Source: Zhihengliuella sp.
GTDB taxonomy: Bacteria; Actinomycetota; Actinomycetes; Actinomycetales; Micrococcaceae
Direction: 5' to 3'
Assembly: GCF_031178195.1 (NCBI RefSeq)
Contig: NZ_JAPSJL010000007.1
Location: 110,027-174,026 of the forward strand
Length of the DNA: 64,000 bases
The notes below the pieces were generated by a model that was not told the DNA's origin, made no database searches, and saw only the letters and a list, made by a program, of their open reading frames with translations. Shown in pieces: positions 53,923 to 63,687 of the stretch. How positions within the stretch are numbered: position 1 is the stretch's first letter; each line of letters begins with the position of its first letter. Position numbers and translations under genes: made by a program.

Positions 53923-55911
53923 TCACGCGGCGTGCGGTCGGCGGACGCCGGGCAGGAGCCAGACGGCTCCGCACGGCCCGCCGGCCCCTTCGAGCACGAC
54001 GGCGTCCCCGTCCCGGAGGGCCCAGACCCCGGGACCGACGTCGAGCGCGTGCTCCCACACCCCCCTCGCTGCCGTGCCCACGGCCGCGGGCGGGAGCTCG
54101 ATCTGGAAGGCCGCCCTCGCGGCGACCACGAGGGCCGACTGCTCGGCGTGCTCGCGGATGAAGACCAGGACGTCGCCCTCGGCGTGGAGCCACCGGATGC
54201 CGCCGTCGAGCAGCGCCGGGCTGCCGGCACGCAACGACCCCAGCGCCCCGTAGAGACCGCGCAGGTCCTCGCGGATCCGCCGGCGCTCGCCCTCCGGACA
54301 CTCGAGCTCGCGCCAGGGCATCGGGGTGCGCGAGGCCTCCCCGTTCCACCCCGTCAGGCCGAACTCGTCCCCCATGAAGACCATGGGGATTCCCGGCATC
54401 GTGTACTGGAGCAGGACGCCCACGGACTGGCCGCCCGGGAGCAGGATCTCGGCGGCCCGGGCGGTGTCGTGGGTGTCCAGGGCGTTCAGGTTGCACCGCC
54501 GGACCGTCCACGGGAACCCCGAGACGAAGTCCAGATGGGTCACCAGGAACGTCTCCGCCGGCGTCTGGTCCGTGGCCCCCGGCGGCACTCCGAAGAACCA
54601 CGGCTCGCGGCCGGCGAGCGCCTCGGGCGCGTCGGCCAGCCAGTGCCAGAGCGGCCGCGTGAAGTTCGTGTACGTCATGGCGCCCTGCCAGGTGTCGCCC
54701 TGGAAGTCGGCGGCGGCGTCGGAGGTGGACTCGGCCAGGAGCAGCGCGTCCGGCTTGACCTCGCCGACGCGGTCGCGCAGAAGCGCCGCGACCTCGTGGT
54801 TCAGGTCGTCGCGGCCCAGCCGGCCGGTCATGTTCCCCACGTCGATCCGCCACCCGTCGAGGTCGAAGGGCGGCTGCAGCCAGCGGGCCACCATCGCGTC
54901 GTCGTCGAGCACGAACCGGCGGCGCAGCCCCTCGGAGCGCCAGTTGAGCTTGGGCAACGAGTCCACGCCGAGCCACGCCTCGTAGGTGCTGTGGTCGGCG
55001 CTGAAGTAGTAGAAGTCGGCCTCCGGCGAGCGCGGGTCGGCCCGCGCGGCGCGGAACCACTCATGGGCCGCGCCCGAGTGGTTGGTGGTGAGGTCGCCGA
55101 TGACTCTGAGCCCGCGCGCGTGGGCGGCCCGGACCAGCTCGACCAGCGCCTCGTCGCCACCCAGGAGCGGGTCGATGCCGCAGAACGACGACGCGTCGTA
55201 CCGGTGGTTGGACCGGGCCGGGAAGAGGGGCGTCAGGTAGAGGACGGTGGCGCCGAGCCCCACCAGGTGGTCGAGCCGCTCGGTGATCCCGGGCAGGTCC
55301 CCGCCGAAGAACTGGTACGGCGTCTGCGGCCCCTGGCCGATCACCTCGGTGGTGTCCCAGTCGCAGGCGATGGCCCACTCCGGCACCGGGTGCCGGTCCG
55401 CCTGCTCGGAGCGCGCGAAGCGGTCCGGGAACACCTGGTACATCACCGCACGGTGGGCCCAGTCCGGGGTCTGCCGCCCGTCGTGCGCGGTGAGGCGGAA
55501 GTCGTGCGCATCGCCCACGTCGCGGTCCCAGAATCCGGCGGCGTTGAGCCAGTACGCCCGCCCGCCGGCGCGGACCAGCCAGCGGTACCGCTGAACCGGG
55601 TTGACCAGCAGGAGGTCGGCCTCGTACCAGTCCCACGACGACGCCGCAGCGTCACCGGCCGTGGCGGCCGCGGCGTCGTAGTGGGGCTCGAAGTCCCGGA
55701 GGCTGCGCAGCCACACGCCCTCGAGGGGGCCGAGGGCCGCGCTCAGGGCGCGCGGGATGCGCAGGCGGACCGGGACGCGGTCCCGCAGCGCCGGGAACAG
55801 CTCGCCGACGTGCAGCTCCGACCCGTCGTGGTGCGGCCACGCGCTGAGCGGGACCCTCGCGAACGGGCCGGACGGCCGGTCGCTGCTGGACGGGCGGACG
55901 CTGCCGGACAT
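53923..55911 (-). CDS. glycoside hydrolase family 13 (neopullulanase/maltodextrin glucosidase-like)
   Basis: A 662-residue cytoplasmic alpha-amylase-fold enzyme. An N-terminal beta-sandwich (about 1-150) precedes the catalytic barrel (MYQVFPDRFARSE, GDLPGITERLDHLVGLGATV). Catalytic residues are the nucleophile Asp in GWRIDVGN, the acid-base Glu in LLLAEST and the transition-state Asp in LDTHDTAR. It degrades imported maltodextrin, pullulan or cyclodextrin fragments. It follows the MalG-like permease by two bases and ends the maltodextrin operon. Confidence 0.92.
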   Translation of the reverse strand: MSGSVRPSSSDRPSGPFARVPLSAWPHHDGSELHVGELFPALRDRVPVRLRIPRALSAALGPLEGVWLRSLRDFEPHYDAAAATAGDAAASSWDWYEADLLLVNPVQRYRWLVRAGGRAYWLNAAGFWDRDVGDAHDFRLTAHDGRQTPDWAHRAVMYQVFPDRFARSEQADRHPVPEWAIACDWDTTEVIGQGPQTPYQFFGGDLPGITERLDHLVGLGATVLYLTPLFPARSNHRYDASSFCGIDPLLGGDEALVELVRAAHARGLRVIGDLTTNHSGAAHEWFRAARADPRSPEADFYYFSADHSTYEAWLGVDSLPKLNWRSEGLRRRFVLDDDAMVARWLQPPFDLDGWRIDVGNMTGRLGRDDLNHEVAALLRDRVGEVKPDALLLAESTSDAAADFQGDTWQGAMTYTNFTRPLWHWLADAPEALAGREPWFFGVPPGATDQTPAETFLVTHLDFVSGFPWTVRRCNLNALDTHDTARAAEILLPGGQSVGVLLQYTMPGIPMVFMGDEFGLTGWNGEASRTPMPWRELECPEGERRRIREDLRGLYGALGSLRAGSPALLDGGIRWLHAEGDVLVFIREHAEQSALVVAARAAFQIELPPAAVGTAARGVWEHALDVGPGVWALRDGDAVVLEGAGGPCGAVWLLPGVRRPHAA

Positions 55912-55913
55912 GG

Positions 55914-56825
55914 CTACCCCTTGACGCTGCCGGCGGTCAGGCCGGACGTGATGTACCGCTGGAGGAACAGGAACAGGGCCATGACCGGGATGGCGGCGAT
56001 GACGGCGCCGGCGGCGAAGACGCCCCAGTTCTCGCTGCGCTGCTGGGCCACGTACGAGTACAGGCCGACGGCGAGCGTCTGCGAGTCCGGGTCGGTCAGC
56101 ACGACGGAGGCGATCACGAACTCGCTCGAGATGCCGATGAACGCCAGCAGCCCGACGACCGCGAGGATGGGCGTGACCAGCGGCATGACGATCCGGAAGA
56201 AGACCTGCGCGTGCGAGGCGCCGTCGATCCGGGCCGACTCGTCGAGGGACTTGGGCACGGTGTTAAAGAACCCGTACATCAAATACGTGTTCACGCCGAG
56301 CGCCCCTCCCAGGTAGACCATGATCAATCCAAGCATGCTTCCCAGTCCGAGCGCCGGAAAGATGTCGCCGATGAAGTTCAGCAGCAGGAAGATCGCGACG
56401 ACGGCGAGCAGCTGCGGGAACATCTGCAGCAGCAGGAGGGTCAGGAGCCCGAACCGACGGCCCGCGAAACGCATGCGGGAGAACGCGTAGGCAGCGAGCG
56501 CCCCGAGGAAGACGGTGGCAGCGCTGGTGACGACGCCGATCACGAGGGTGTTGACGAACCAACGGGCGAAGGGGCGCTGCTCGTTGGCGAAGAGGGCCTC
56601 GAAGTTGCCGAAGCCGACATTCGTGAACAGGCTCGTCGCCCCCGCCATGGTCCCCGTGGGATTCAGGGCGGCCGACAGGACGTAGACCAGCGGGAAAATG
56701 GAGAACAGCGTGGCCAGGACGGCCACCGCGTGCCTCCAGCCCTTCTCCCGGACCCAGCGCCCGAACGGCATCCGGACCTCCGGGACGCCGACGCCCGGCT
56801 CGCGTGTGGTGGTGTGCGTAGTCAT
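55914..56825 (-). CDS. malG: maltodextrin ABC transporter permease MalG-like
   Basis: A 303-residue six-helix permease with EAA loop SLDESARIDGASHAQVFFRI and the typical C terminus FLFLQRYITSGLTAGSVKG. ATG 56825 shares one base with the stop of the MalF-like gene (TGATG). It pairs with that protein to form the membrane channel. Confidence 0.93.
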   Translation of the reverse strand: MTTHTTTREPGVGVPEVRMPFGRWVREKGWRHAVAVLATLFSIFPLVYVLSAALNPTGTMAGATSLFTNVGFGNFEALFANEQRPFARWFVNTLVIGVVTSAATVFLGALAAYAFSRMRFAGRRFGLLTLLLLQMFPQLLAVVAIFLLLNFIGDIFPALGLGSMLGLIMVYLGGALGVNTYLMYGFFNTVPKSLDESARIDGASHAQVFFRIVMPLVTPILAVVGLLAFIGISSEFVIASVVLTDPDSQTLAVGLYSYVAQQRSENWGVFAAGAVIAAIPVMALFLFLQRYITSGLTAGSVKG

Positions 56826-58435
56826 CAGTTGATCTCCTCCAGCGCCTTGGTCCGGCGGAAACTGATCGTGGAGACGACCGCCACCACGATGAAGATGATG
56901 ATCGCGAGGGCGCTGGCCAGTCCGTAGTCGCGGCCGGTGCCGGTGCCGAAGGCGACCTTGTAGACCATCGTGATGAGGATGTCCGTGGCACCGATGTCGA
57001 AGGTCGTGCCCCCGAACCGCGGCCCGCCGCCCGTGAGCATGTAGATCACGTTGAAGTTGTTGAAGTTGAACGCGAACGAGGAGATCAGCAGCGGGGCGAG
57101 CGAGACGAGCAGCAGCGGCAGCTTGATCGCGGTGAAGATTCTCCAGGCGCCGGCACCGTCCATCCGCGCGGCCTCCTCCACGTCCGGCGGGAGGGACTGC
57201 AGGGCGCCCGTGCAGACCAGGAACATGTACGGGTAGCCGAGCCACAGGTTCACCAGCAGGACCGAGAACTTCGCCATCCAGGGGTCCGTCAGCCAGGCGA
57301 TGTCGGCGCCGCCGAGCAGGGCGTTGTTGATGAAGCCGAACTGCGGGTTGAGGAGGCCGGACCAGACCAGGCCGGAGAGGAACGCCGGGAAGGCGTAGGG
57401 CAGGATCATCAGCACCCGGTAGATCCGCTTGCCCCGGAGGTCCGCCCGGTTGAACGCGATCGCCAGGAAGAGCCCCAGCGCGAACGTCGTCAGGACGGAG
57501 AGGAAGGCGAACGCGAACGTCCAGAGCACCACCTGCAGCAGTGGGCCGCGCAGGTCGGCGTCGGTGAAGGCGCGCTCGAAGTTCTCGAGGCCGACGTGGA
57601 TCTTCCAGCCCACCCCGAGCTCCTGGCCGTCGGCGGAGCGGAAGGTGCCCTCGCCGGAGTCGGAGTAGACGACGCCGGTGGAGGTGTTCGTGAAGGTGTC
57701 GGCCTCGGCGTCGTAGGTCAGCCGGGGCTTGAACACGTAGGCGGTGGAGCCGTCCTGGGTGCGCAGCGTCCCGTCCTCGAGGTCGTCGCTGAGCGGGACC
57801 ACGAGTTCCGCGACGTCGGCCTGCCGGTTCAGCAGGTCGGCGAACTGCAGCGTCTCGTAGCCCTCGATCGCCACGGCCTTGCCGGTGGCGTCGCGCTCGA
57901 CCGGCTCCTCGACGGGCTCGAGCGGCTGCTCAGGCCCGCCGAGGCTGACCTGGCCGGTCGGGTCGGTGACGAGCAGGAGGAGCTCGTCGCCGTCCTCGAC
58001 CACGGTGGCCGCGTACTGCGGTGAATCGGGCACGCGCTCCAGCGCCGAGAGCTGGATGGCGTGGACGGCGTCCTCCTTGGTGGAGTTGTGGCCGTCGCCG
58101 TAGTTCGTGAACGCGATGTAGGTCGAGTAGAACATCACGAACACCTGGAACACGAGCAGGAAGATCAGACCGGGGGCCAAGTACTTGGCCGGCAGGTTCT
58201 TCTTACCCAGATAGATCCAGTTGATGGCCAGGGTCACCAGGAGGCTGATCGCGAAGACCGCCCACTCCTCGCTGACGGCCAGCTGGAACAGCCCGTAGGC
58301 CGCCGCCGCGTCGACGAGGCCCAGCAGGACGATCTTGGTCAGGATTCCGATCAGCCCGTCCGGGCCGCGGGAGGCGCCCCGAGGCGCTCCCGCGGCCGGA
58401 CGGACGGCCCCGTTCGGGGTCGATTCACCGCGCAC
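56825..58435 (-). CDS. malF: maltodextrin ABC transporter permease MalF-like
   Basis: A 536-residue permease with the eight-helix MalF plan. Two or three N-terminal helices (about 25-100) are followed by a large extracytoplasmic insertion (about 120-270; DGDELLLLVTDPTGQVSLGG, TFTNTSTGVVYSDSGEGTF), then the conserved core with EAA loop DVEEAARMDGAGAWRIFTAI. This long P2-like loop, which contacts the binding protein in E. coli MalF, separates it from the 313-residue permease of the arabinose locus. It starts at GTG 58435, 9 bases after the binding-protein stop. Confidence 0.93.
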   Translation of the reverse strand: MRGESTPNGAVRPAAGAPRGASRGPDGLIGILTKIVLLGLVDAAAAYGLFQLAVSEEWAVFAISLLVTLAINWIYLGKKNLPAKYLAPGLIFLLVFQVFVMFYSTYIAFTNYGDGHNSTKEDAVHAIQLSALERVPDSPQYAATVVEDGDELLLLVTDPTGQVSLGGPEQPLEPVEEPVERDATGKAVAIEGYETLQFADLLNRQADVAELVVPLSDDLEDGTLRTQDGSTAYVFKPRLTYDAEADTFTNTSTGVVYSDSGEGTFRSADGQELGVGWKIHVGLENFERAFTDADLRGPLLQVVLWTFAFAFLSVLTTFALGLFLAIAFNRADLRGKRIYRVLMILPYAFPAFLSGLVWSGLLNPQFGFINNALLGGADIAWLTDPWMAKFSVLLVNLWLGYPYMFLVCTGALQSLPPDVEEAARMDGAGAWRIFTAIKLPLLLVSLAPLLISSFAFNFNNFNVIYMLTGGGPRFGGTTFDIGATDILITMVYKVAFGTGTGRDYGLASALAIIIFIVVAVVSTISFRRTKALEEIN

Positions 58436-58444
58436 GCTCTGGTC

Positions 58445-59731
58445 CTAGCCCTCGAACTTGGCTTCGATGTTCTGGCTCATCTCTTCCCAGGCCGCCGCCG
58501 GATCGGCCGCGTTGCCCTTGATGAGGCTCAGCTCGGTGGCCCCCCAGTCGGCCCACACCGCCTGCATCTCCGGGGCAGCCGGCATCGGCACGCCGTCCGC
58601 GCCGATCTCGCCGAAGGCCGCGACCACGGGGTCGGAGGCGGCCTTCTCGAAGGAGGCGTTCAGGGCCGGCGGGCGTCCGCCCTGGTCGAAGAGCGCGTCC
58701 TGCGCAGCCTCGGTGCTGAGGTAGTTGACGACGAACTCGTTGGCCGCCAGCTGGTTCTTGCTGTGCGCGGAGACGAAGAACCCGTTGACGCCGATGAACG
58801 GCTGGGCGGCCTCCGGGCCGGCCTTCGGCAGCGGGTCGACGGCGAAGTCGATGCCGGCCTCCTCGATGACGGGGATGTTCCACGGTCCCGTGAGGAAGTA
58901 GGGCGAGGCCCCCGCGGCGAACTTCTCCTTGGCGATGTCGCCGGTGATGTTGGAGTTGAACACCCCGGTCCCCTGGTCGCCGTGGTCGGCGAGGAGCTGG
59001 GCGAAGTCCTTCCCGCCGTCGTTGTTCATCGCGAGCTTGCTGACGTCGTAGGAGCCGTCCTCGCCGCGCTCGAAGACGGGGGCGCCGAACGAGGTCTGCA
59101 GCGGGTACATGTGGTAGGGATCGGCCTGCTTGGGATCGAGCCCCACGAGGAAGGGGAACTCGGCGTCGCCGGCGTCGACGGCCGCCTGGCCGGCCGCGAC
59201 GACGTCGGCGAAGTCCTCGTGCGCCTCGCCCACGAGGGCGGTGTTCCGGATCAGGGCGATGTTCTCGACGCTGTAGGGCACGCCGTAAGTCTGGCCCTCG
59301 TACGTCATGGCCTGGACGGAGGCCTCGCTGAACTCACCGGCCTTGTCCCCGAGCTGGACGGGTGCGACGACGCCGTTCTGCACGAGCGTGCCCAGCCAGT
59401 CGTGCGGGCCGACCAGGACGTCGGGGCCCTTGCCGGTCGGGGCCTGGGTGATGAAGTCGTCGCGCACGGCGGCGAAGTCCTTGACCACCAGGTCGACGGC
59501 GATGCCCTTCTCCTCCTCGAACTGCGCCGCGATGCCCTCCAGGGCCGGCGCCCGCTCGGCGTCGGTCCACATGGTCAGCGTGGTGTCGCCGGCCGCGGCG
59601 GACCCGGAGGCCGCCGTCGTCTCCGCAGGCTCCGTGCTGCCCCCGCAAGCGGAGAGCGCCAGGACGGCCGAGACGCCCAGCGCCCCGAGTGCCGCCGACC
59701 GGCGGCTGATGGTACGAGTGTGCACCTTCAT
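58445..59731 (-). CDS. malE: maltodextrin-binding lipoprotein MalE-like
   Basis: The 428-residue lipoprotein has a twin-Arg-like, hydrophobic signal peptide (TISRRSAALGALGVSAVLAL) and lipobox LSAC. The mature protein matches MalE: TLTMWTDAERAPALEGIAAQ, KGIAVDLVVKDFAAVRDDF, GKGPDVLVGPHDWLGTLV and FLTGPWNIPVIEEAGIDFAV. It captures maltose or maltodextrins outside the cell. It is the first gene of the operon; the promoter region holds a perfect LacI-type palindrome at 59821-59834. Confidence 0.94.
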   Translation of the reverse strand: MKVHTRTISRRSAALGALGVSAVLALSACGGSTEPAETTAASGSAAAGDTTLTMWTDAERAPALEGIAAQFEEEKGIAVDLVVKDFAAVRDDFITQAPTGKGPDVLVGPHDWLGTLVQNGVVAPVQLGDKAGEFSEASVQAMTYEGQTYGVPYSVENIALIRNTALVGEAHEDFADVVAAGQAAVDAGDAEFPFLVGLDPKQADPYHMYPLQTSFGAPVFERGEDGSYDVSKLAMNNDGGKDFAQLLADHGDQGTGVFNSNITGDIAKEKFAAGASPYFLTGPWNIPVIEEAGIDFAVDPLPKAGPEAAQPFIGVNGFFVSAHSKNQLAANEFVVNYLSTEAAQDALFDQGGRPPALNASFEKAASDPVVAAFGEIGADGVPMPAAPEMQAVWADWGATELSLIKGNAADPAAAWEEMSQNIEAKFEG

Positions 59732-59820
59732 GGGTGAGCTCCTTGTTCGTCGATTCCGCATCCCCGATGGTGGGTCGACACGGGAGGGCCCGCACGACGC
59801 CAAGTGATGCAAGACACAAG

Positions 59821-59834
59821 TGTAAGCGCTTACA
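59821..59834. promoter_or_regulatory. LacI-type operator TGTAAGCGCTTACA
   Basis: A perfect 14-bp palindrome with the CpG centre typical of LacI-family sites, 90 bp upstream of malE in the 199-bp divergent region. It probably binds the LacI-family regulator at 61748. Confidence 0.82.
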
Positions 59835-59883
59835 TGACTTCCGTCCACCGCGGGATAAACCACGCCATTTCGGGGGATGCTTT

Positions 59884-59900
59884 CTGGAAAACGCTTCCAG
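59884..59900. promoter_or_regulatory. second operator CTGGAA-N5-TTCCAG
   Basis: The inverted repeat CTGGAAAACGCTTCCAG lies 30 bp upstream of the alpha-glucosidase start. Its core AACGCTT resembles half of the palindrome at 59821-59834, so it may be a variant site for the same regulator or one for a catabolite regulator. Confidence 0.6.
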
Positions 59901-59930
59901 AGCGCTCGGGTTGCCGTTAGCATGGGCAGC

Positions 59931-61691
59931 ATGACGACCGCAGCCTCGCTTCCGCCCGCCCTCGCCGCCGAGCGCCCCGTCCACGCGGCCGCCGCGCGCG
60001 ACGAGTGGTGGCGCCGCGCCGTGATCTACCAGATCTACCCGCGGTCCTTCCGCGATGCCGACGGCGACGGCATGGGGGACCTCCGCGGCATCACCGACGA
60101 GCTCCACCACGTCGCGGACCTCGGGGTCGACGCGGTCTGGCTCTCGCCCTTCTTCCGGTCGCCCCAGCGCGACGCCGGCTACGACGTCTCCGACTACTGC
60201 GACGTCGACCCGCTGTTCGGCACCCTCGACGACTTCGACGACCTGGTCGCCGAGGCCGATCGCCTCGGTCTGCGGATCATCGTCGACCTGGTCCCCAACC
60301 ACTGCTCGGACCAGCACGCGCTCTTCCAGGCGGCCCTGGCCGGCGGTCCCGGCGCGCTCCCCCGCGCGCTCTTCCACTTCCGCAACGGCCGCGGCGAGGA
60401 CGGCGAGCTGCCGCCGAACAACTGGCAGTCCCACTTCGGCGGCCCGGCGTGGACGCGGGTGACCGAGCCCGACGGCTCCCCCGGCCAGTGGTACCTGCAC
60501 CTCTTCGACTCCTCGCAGCCGGACTTCAACTGGGACCACCCGGACGTGCGCGCCGAGTTCGAGCGCATCCTGCGTTTCTGGCTGGACCGCGGCGCCGGCG
60601 GGTTCCGCGTCGACGTCGCCCACGCCCTCATCAAAGAGCCGGAGCTGCCCGACTGGCACGGCCGCCCCGACGGCCGGCCCGTGGAGGGCTACCCCTTCTC
60701 CGACGCGCCCATGTTCGGGCGGGCCGGCGTCCACGAGATCTTCCGCGAGTGGCGGAAGGTGCTGGAGGAGTACGACGGCGAGCGGATCCTCTGTGGGGAG
60801 GCCAACGCCCACCCCGTCGAGACGATGGCGCACTGGGTGCGCCGCGACGAGATGCACCAGACCTTCAACTTCGACTACCTGGGCATGGGCTGGGGCGCCG
60901 CCTCGTTCAAGGGCACGGTCGAGCGCTCGCTCAAGGCCTTCGACGCCGTCGGCGCGCCGACCACCTGGGTGCTGTCCAACCACGACACGTCCCGGCACAC
61001 CAGCCGCTTCGGCCTCGGTGCGGCGGGGCACGTCGGCGACGGCATCGCGCCGCAGTCCCGGCGCCCGGACGAGGAGCTCGGCCTGCGCCGGGCCCGCGCG
61101 GCCACGCTCTTCACCCTCGGCCTGCCCGGCGGGATGTACCTCTACCAGGGCGAGGAGCTCGGGCTCCCCGACCACCTCGACCTGCCGGCCGAGGCGCGTC
61201 AGGACCCCACCTTCCTCCGCACCGGGGGCGAGCGGATCGGCCGCGACGGCTGCCGCGTGCCTCTGCCGTGGCACGCGGACGCCCCGACCTTCGGCTTCAG
61301 CACCGTCGCCGACGCCCACAAGCCCGCGGGGGCCGAGCCGTGGCTGCCCCAGCCGGACTCCTGGGCGTCGTACGCCCGGAACGCGCAGGCGGGACACGAG
61401 GGCTCGACGCTCGAGCTCTACCGGGCGGCCCTACGGGCACGCGCCGAGCGGGAGCTCGGCCTCGGCGACCTCTCCTGGCTCGAATCGGCGGCCGGGACCG
61501 CCGATTCCGAGGTGGCGGCCTACCGGAACGGGAGCACCGTCGTCGTCCTGAACACCGGGTCCGACCCGATCCGGCTCCCGGCGGGACGGATACTCCTCGA
61601 GAGCGTCCCCGGGGCGACGTCCGACGGCGTCCTCGCTCCGGACGCCGCCGCCTGGCTGGACGTCGCCGGTCTTCCGGACGCCGGTGCCTGA
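59931..61691 (+). CDS. alpha-glucosidase, glycoside hydrolase family 13
   Basis: A 586-residue cytoplasmic GH13 alpha-glucosidase (oligo-1,6-glucosidase/maltase group). Motifs are VIYQIYPRSFRDADGDGMGD, VDLVPNHCSDQH, the nucleophile Asp in GFRVDVAHAL, the acid-base Glu in CGEANAHP and the third acid in SNHDTSRH. It splits imported maltodextrins to glucose. ATG 59931 was chosen; ATG 59922 would add three residues, and neither has a strong ribosome site. It is divergent from malE and followed by the LacI-type regulator 56 bases on. Confidence 0.94.
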   Translation: MTTAASLPPALAAERPVHAAAARDEWWRRAVIYQIYPRSFRDADGDGMGDLRGITDELHHVADLGVDAVWLSPFFRSPQRDAGYDVSDYCDVDPLFGTLDDFDDLVAEADRLGLRIIVDLVPNHCSDQHALFQAALAGGPGALPRALFHFRNGRGEDGELPPNNWQSHFGGPAWTRVTEPDGSPGQWYLHLFDSSQPDFNWDHPDVRAEFERILRFWLDRGAGGFRVDVAHALIKEPELPDWHGRPDGRPVEGYPFSDAPMFGRAGVHEIFREWRKVLEEYDGERILCGEANAHPVETMAHWVRRDEMHQTFNFDYLGMGWGAASFKGTVERSLKAFDAVGAPTTWVLSNHDTSRHTSRFGLGAAGHVGDGIAPQSRRPDEELGLRRARAATLFTLGLPGGMYLYQGEELGLPDHLDLPAEARQDPTFLRTGGERIGRDGCRVPLPWHADAPTFGFSTVADAHKPAGAEPWLPQPDSWASYARNAQAGHEGSTLELYRAALRARAERELGLGDLSWLESAAGTADSEVAAYRNGSTVVVLNTGSDPIRLPAGRILLESVPGATSDGVLAPDAAAWLDVAGLPDAGA

Positions 61692-61747
61692 CACGCGGGC
61701 GGGCCGCCGTCTGATGCGGTGCCGGGCTGGATGGAAGAATACGGTCG

Positions 61748-62767
61748 ATGGCCGGAATTAAAGATGTCGCCCAGCGCGCGGGGGTCTCCGCCGCCACCGT
61801 CTCGCGCGCACTGAGTGGCAACGGCAAGGTCTCCCCGGCCACGCGCGCCAGGGTGCAGCAGGCAGCCGAGGAACTCGGCTACGTGGTCTCCTTCAACGCG
61901 TCGTCGCTGGCGTCGGGACGGAGCCGGAACATCGGCGTGGTGGTCCCGACCGTCAGTCGCTGGTTCTTCTCCACCGTCCTCGAGGGCATCGCCGGCGAGC
62001 TCATCAGCGCAGGCTACGATCTCACCCTCTACGACACGGGCGGGCAGGAGCAGCACCGCGTCTCGGTGTTCTCCGACCTGCTGCTGCGCAAGCGGCTCGA
62101 CGCGGTCATCACCGTCACGCTCAAGCTCAGCGACAACGAGGTGCGCCAGCTCGCCTCCGTGGACAAGCCCGTCGTCGCCATCGGCGGTTTCATCCCGGAG
62201 ATCGCGACCATCCGTGTGGACGACTTCAACACGACGGCGCTCCTGACCGAGCATCTCATCGAGCTGGGCCACACGCGGATCGCGTTCCTAGGCGGCTCCG
62301 AGGAGTTCGACGTCGACTTCAAGCTCACCACGGCACGGCAGGACGGGTTCGAGTACGCCCTGGACCAGGCGAACCTGGAGGTGCGGCCAGAATGGCTGCT
62401 CGCGGCCAACTTCACCACCGAGGGCGCCTACCGCAAGATCCGCAGTCTGCTCTCGATGCCCCGCGAACGGCCCACTGCAGTGGTCTGCGCCTCGGACGAG
62501 ATGGCGTTCGGCGCGCTCCTGGCGGCGCGCGACTTCGGCATCGACGTGCCCGGCGACTTCTCCGTGGTCGGCATGGACGGGCACGATCTCAGCGAGCTGT
62601 TCGGACTGACCACGTTCAGTCAGGACGCCCGCAGCCAGGGCATCTGGGCCGTCCGGAAGATCCTGGAGCTCCTGGGCGAGCGCGAGCTCGAACGGGACCC
62701 CACCGACGGGTTCTACCCCACGGAGTTCATCGCGCGCTCGACCACCGCTCCCCCGCCCCGCCCGTAG
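61748..62767 (+). CDS. LacI-family repressor of the maltodextrin locus
   Basis: The 339-residue regulator has HTH GIKDVAQRAGVSAATVSRAL and hinge EELGYVVSFNASSLASGRSR, then a sugar-binding domain (TAVVCASDEMAFGALLAARD, FSVVGMDGHDLSELFGLTTF). It lies immediately downstream of the alpha-glucosidase gene, with no operator seen in the 56-bp gap, so it is probably co-transcribed and controls the divergent malE/alpha-glucosidase promoters through the palindromes at 59.8 kb. The inducer is likely maltose or a maltodextrin. Confidence 0.93.
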   Translation: MAGIKDVAQRAGVSAATVSRALSGNGKVSPATRARVQQAAEELGYVVSFNASSLASGRSRNIGVVVPTVSRWFFSTVLEGIAGELISAGYDLTLYDTGGQEQHRVSVFSDLLLRKRLDAVITVTLKLSDNEVRQLASVDKPVVAIGGFIPEIATIRVDDFNTTALLTEHLIELGHTRIAFLGGSEEFDVDFKLTTARQDGFEYALDQANLEVRPEWLLAANFTTEGAYRKIRSLLSMPRERPTAVVCASDEMAFGALLAARDFGIDVPGDFSVVGMDGHDLSELFGLTTFSQDARSQGIWAVRKILELLGERELERDPTDGFYPTEFIARSTTAPPPRP

Positions 62768-62864
62768 TCCCGACGCCCGCGGAGCACGAGATCCGTGCCG
62801 GCGACCGGAATGAGACAACAGGCGGCACCGAACAACGGGAGCGGTACCGAAAGGTACGTGCACA

Positions 62865-62904
62865 AAAGGCGAGGGCCGACTCCGTGGAGTCGGCCCTCGC
62901 CTTT
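62865..62904. terminator. bidirectional terminator, 19-bp perfect stem with A/T ends
   Basis: Arms 62865-62883 and 62886-62904 include AAA at one end and TTT at the other, so it looks intrinsic in both directions, between the LacI-type gene and the convergent tRNA-Pro. The rest of the 385-bp gap 62768-63152 holds only the tRNA and otherwise nothing I can support. Confidence 0.88.
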
Positions 62905-62909
62905 GCTAG

Positions 62910-62986
<77 letters not shown>

Positions 62987-63152
62987 GTGCGTTAGCAACC
63001 TCCAATAGCTTACTCATTCCCGGCGCATTCTCATAATCGGCGGCCCTCCCCGTGTTCGCCGGCGGAGCGGGTGGGGATGCGCTCAATCCGCGGACGCGGC
63101 CCATCACCCGGACCCGCGGATACTTCCAGTTCCCGGCACGGCGGCGCGTCCG

Positions 63153-63641
63153 TCAGCCTGCGCCCATGAAGCGCGCGTAGGCCTCCAGGACGTCGCTCCA
63201 GTGGTCGGAGGCTGCGTACTGCAGCTCCCCCGCCCGTCCGGCGGCCCAGCCGCTCTGCTCGAGGCGGACGTCGGTTCCGGCGCCGCCGGCGTCGACGAAG
63301 TGAAGGCGCAGATCAGTCGGCGCCGCCTGCTCCCTGGGGTGCAGGATGCGCAGCTCCAGGAGGCCCGGAGGCTCGGCACGGCCGAGTTCGCCCCAGATCT
63401 GCACCTGTCCGGCGTCGTCCTCCTCCTGGAGCCCGTCACGATCGAGACTGAAGTGGCTACCGACGCCGAGGCGGGAATGGCGGCCTGCCGGCCACCAGAG
63501 GTGGATGTACTCGGTGAAGCCCTCGAAGGCGTGCTCGGCGTCGACGGGGACATGCACCGCTGCAGTCCTCGCTGGGAGGGGCGTGGCGCCCGCCGCGTCG
63601 TCGTCGGGCTCCTGGGGTGCATGCGAGAACAGACCGGTCAT
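63153..63641 (-). CDS. SRPBCC (AHSA1-like) domain protein
   Basis: A 162-residue protein with a START/Bet-v1-like fold of the activator-of-Hsp90 (AHSA1) type. It shows VHVPVDAEHAFEGFTEYIHL, WWPAGRH, a central ELRILHPRE strand and a C-terminal helix SDHWSDVLEAYARFM. Such proteins bind hydrophobic ligands or act as small stress factors. The start is ATG 63641. It lies between tRNA-Pro and the rRNA operon and has no functional neighbours, so the ligand is unknown. Confidence 0.82.
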   Translation of the reverse strand: MTGLFSHAPQEPDDDAAGATPLPARTAAVHVPVDAEHAFEGFTEYIHLWWPAGRHSRLGVGSHFSLDRDGLQEEDDAGQVQIWGELGRAEPPGLLELRILHPREQAAPTDLRLHFVDAGGAGTDVRLEQSGWAAGRAGELQYAASDHWSDVLEAYARFMGAG

Positions 63642-63687
63642 GCCCCCACGATACTGCGATCCGGGGGTGGCTCGAGGAGGAACGAGG

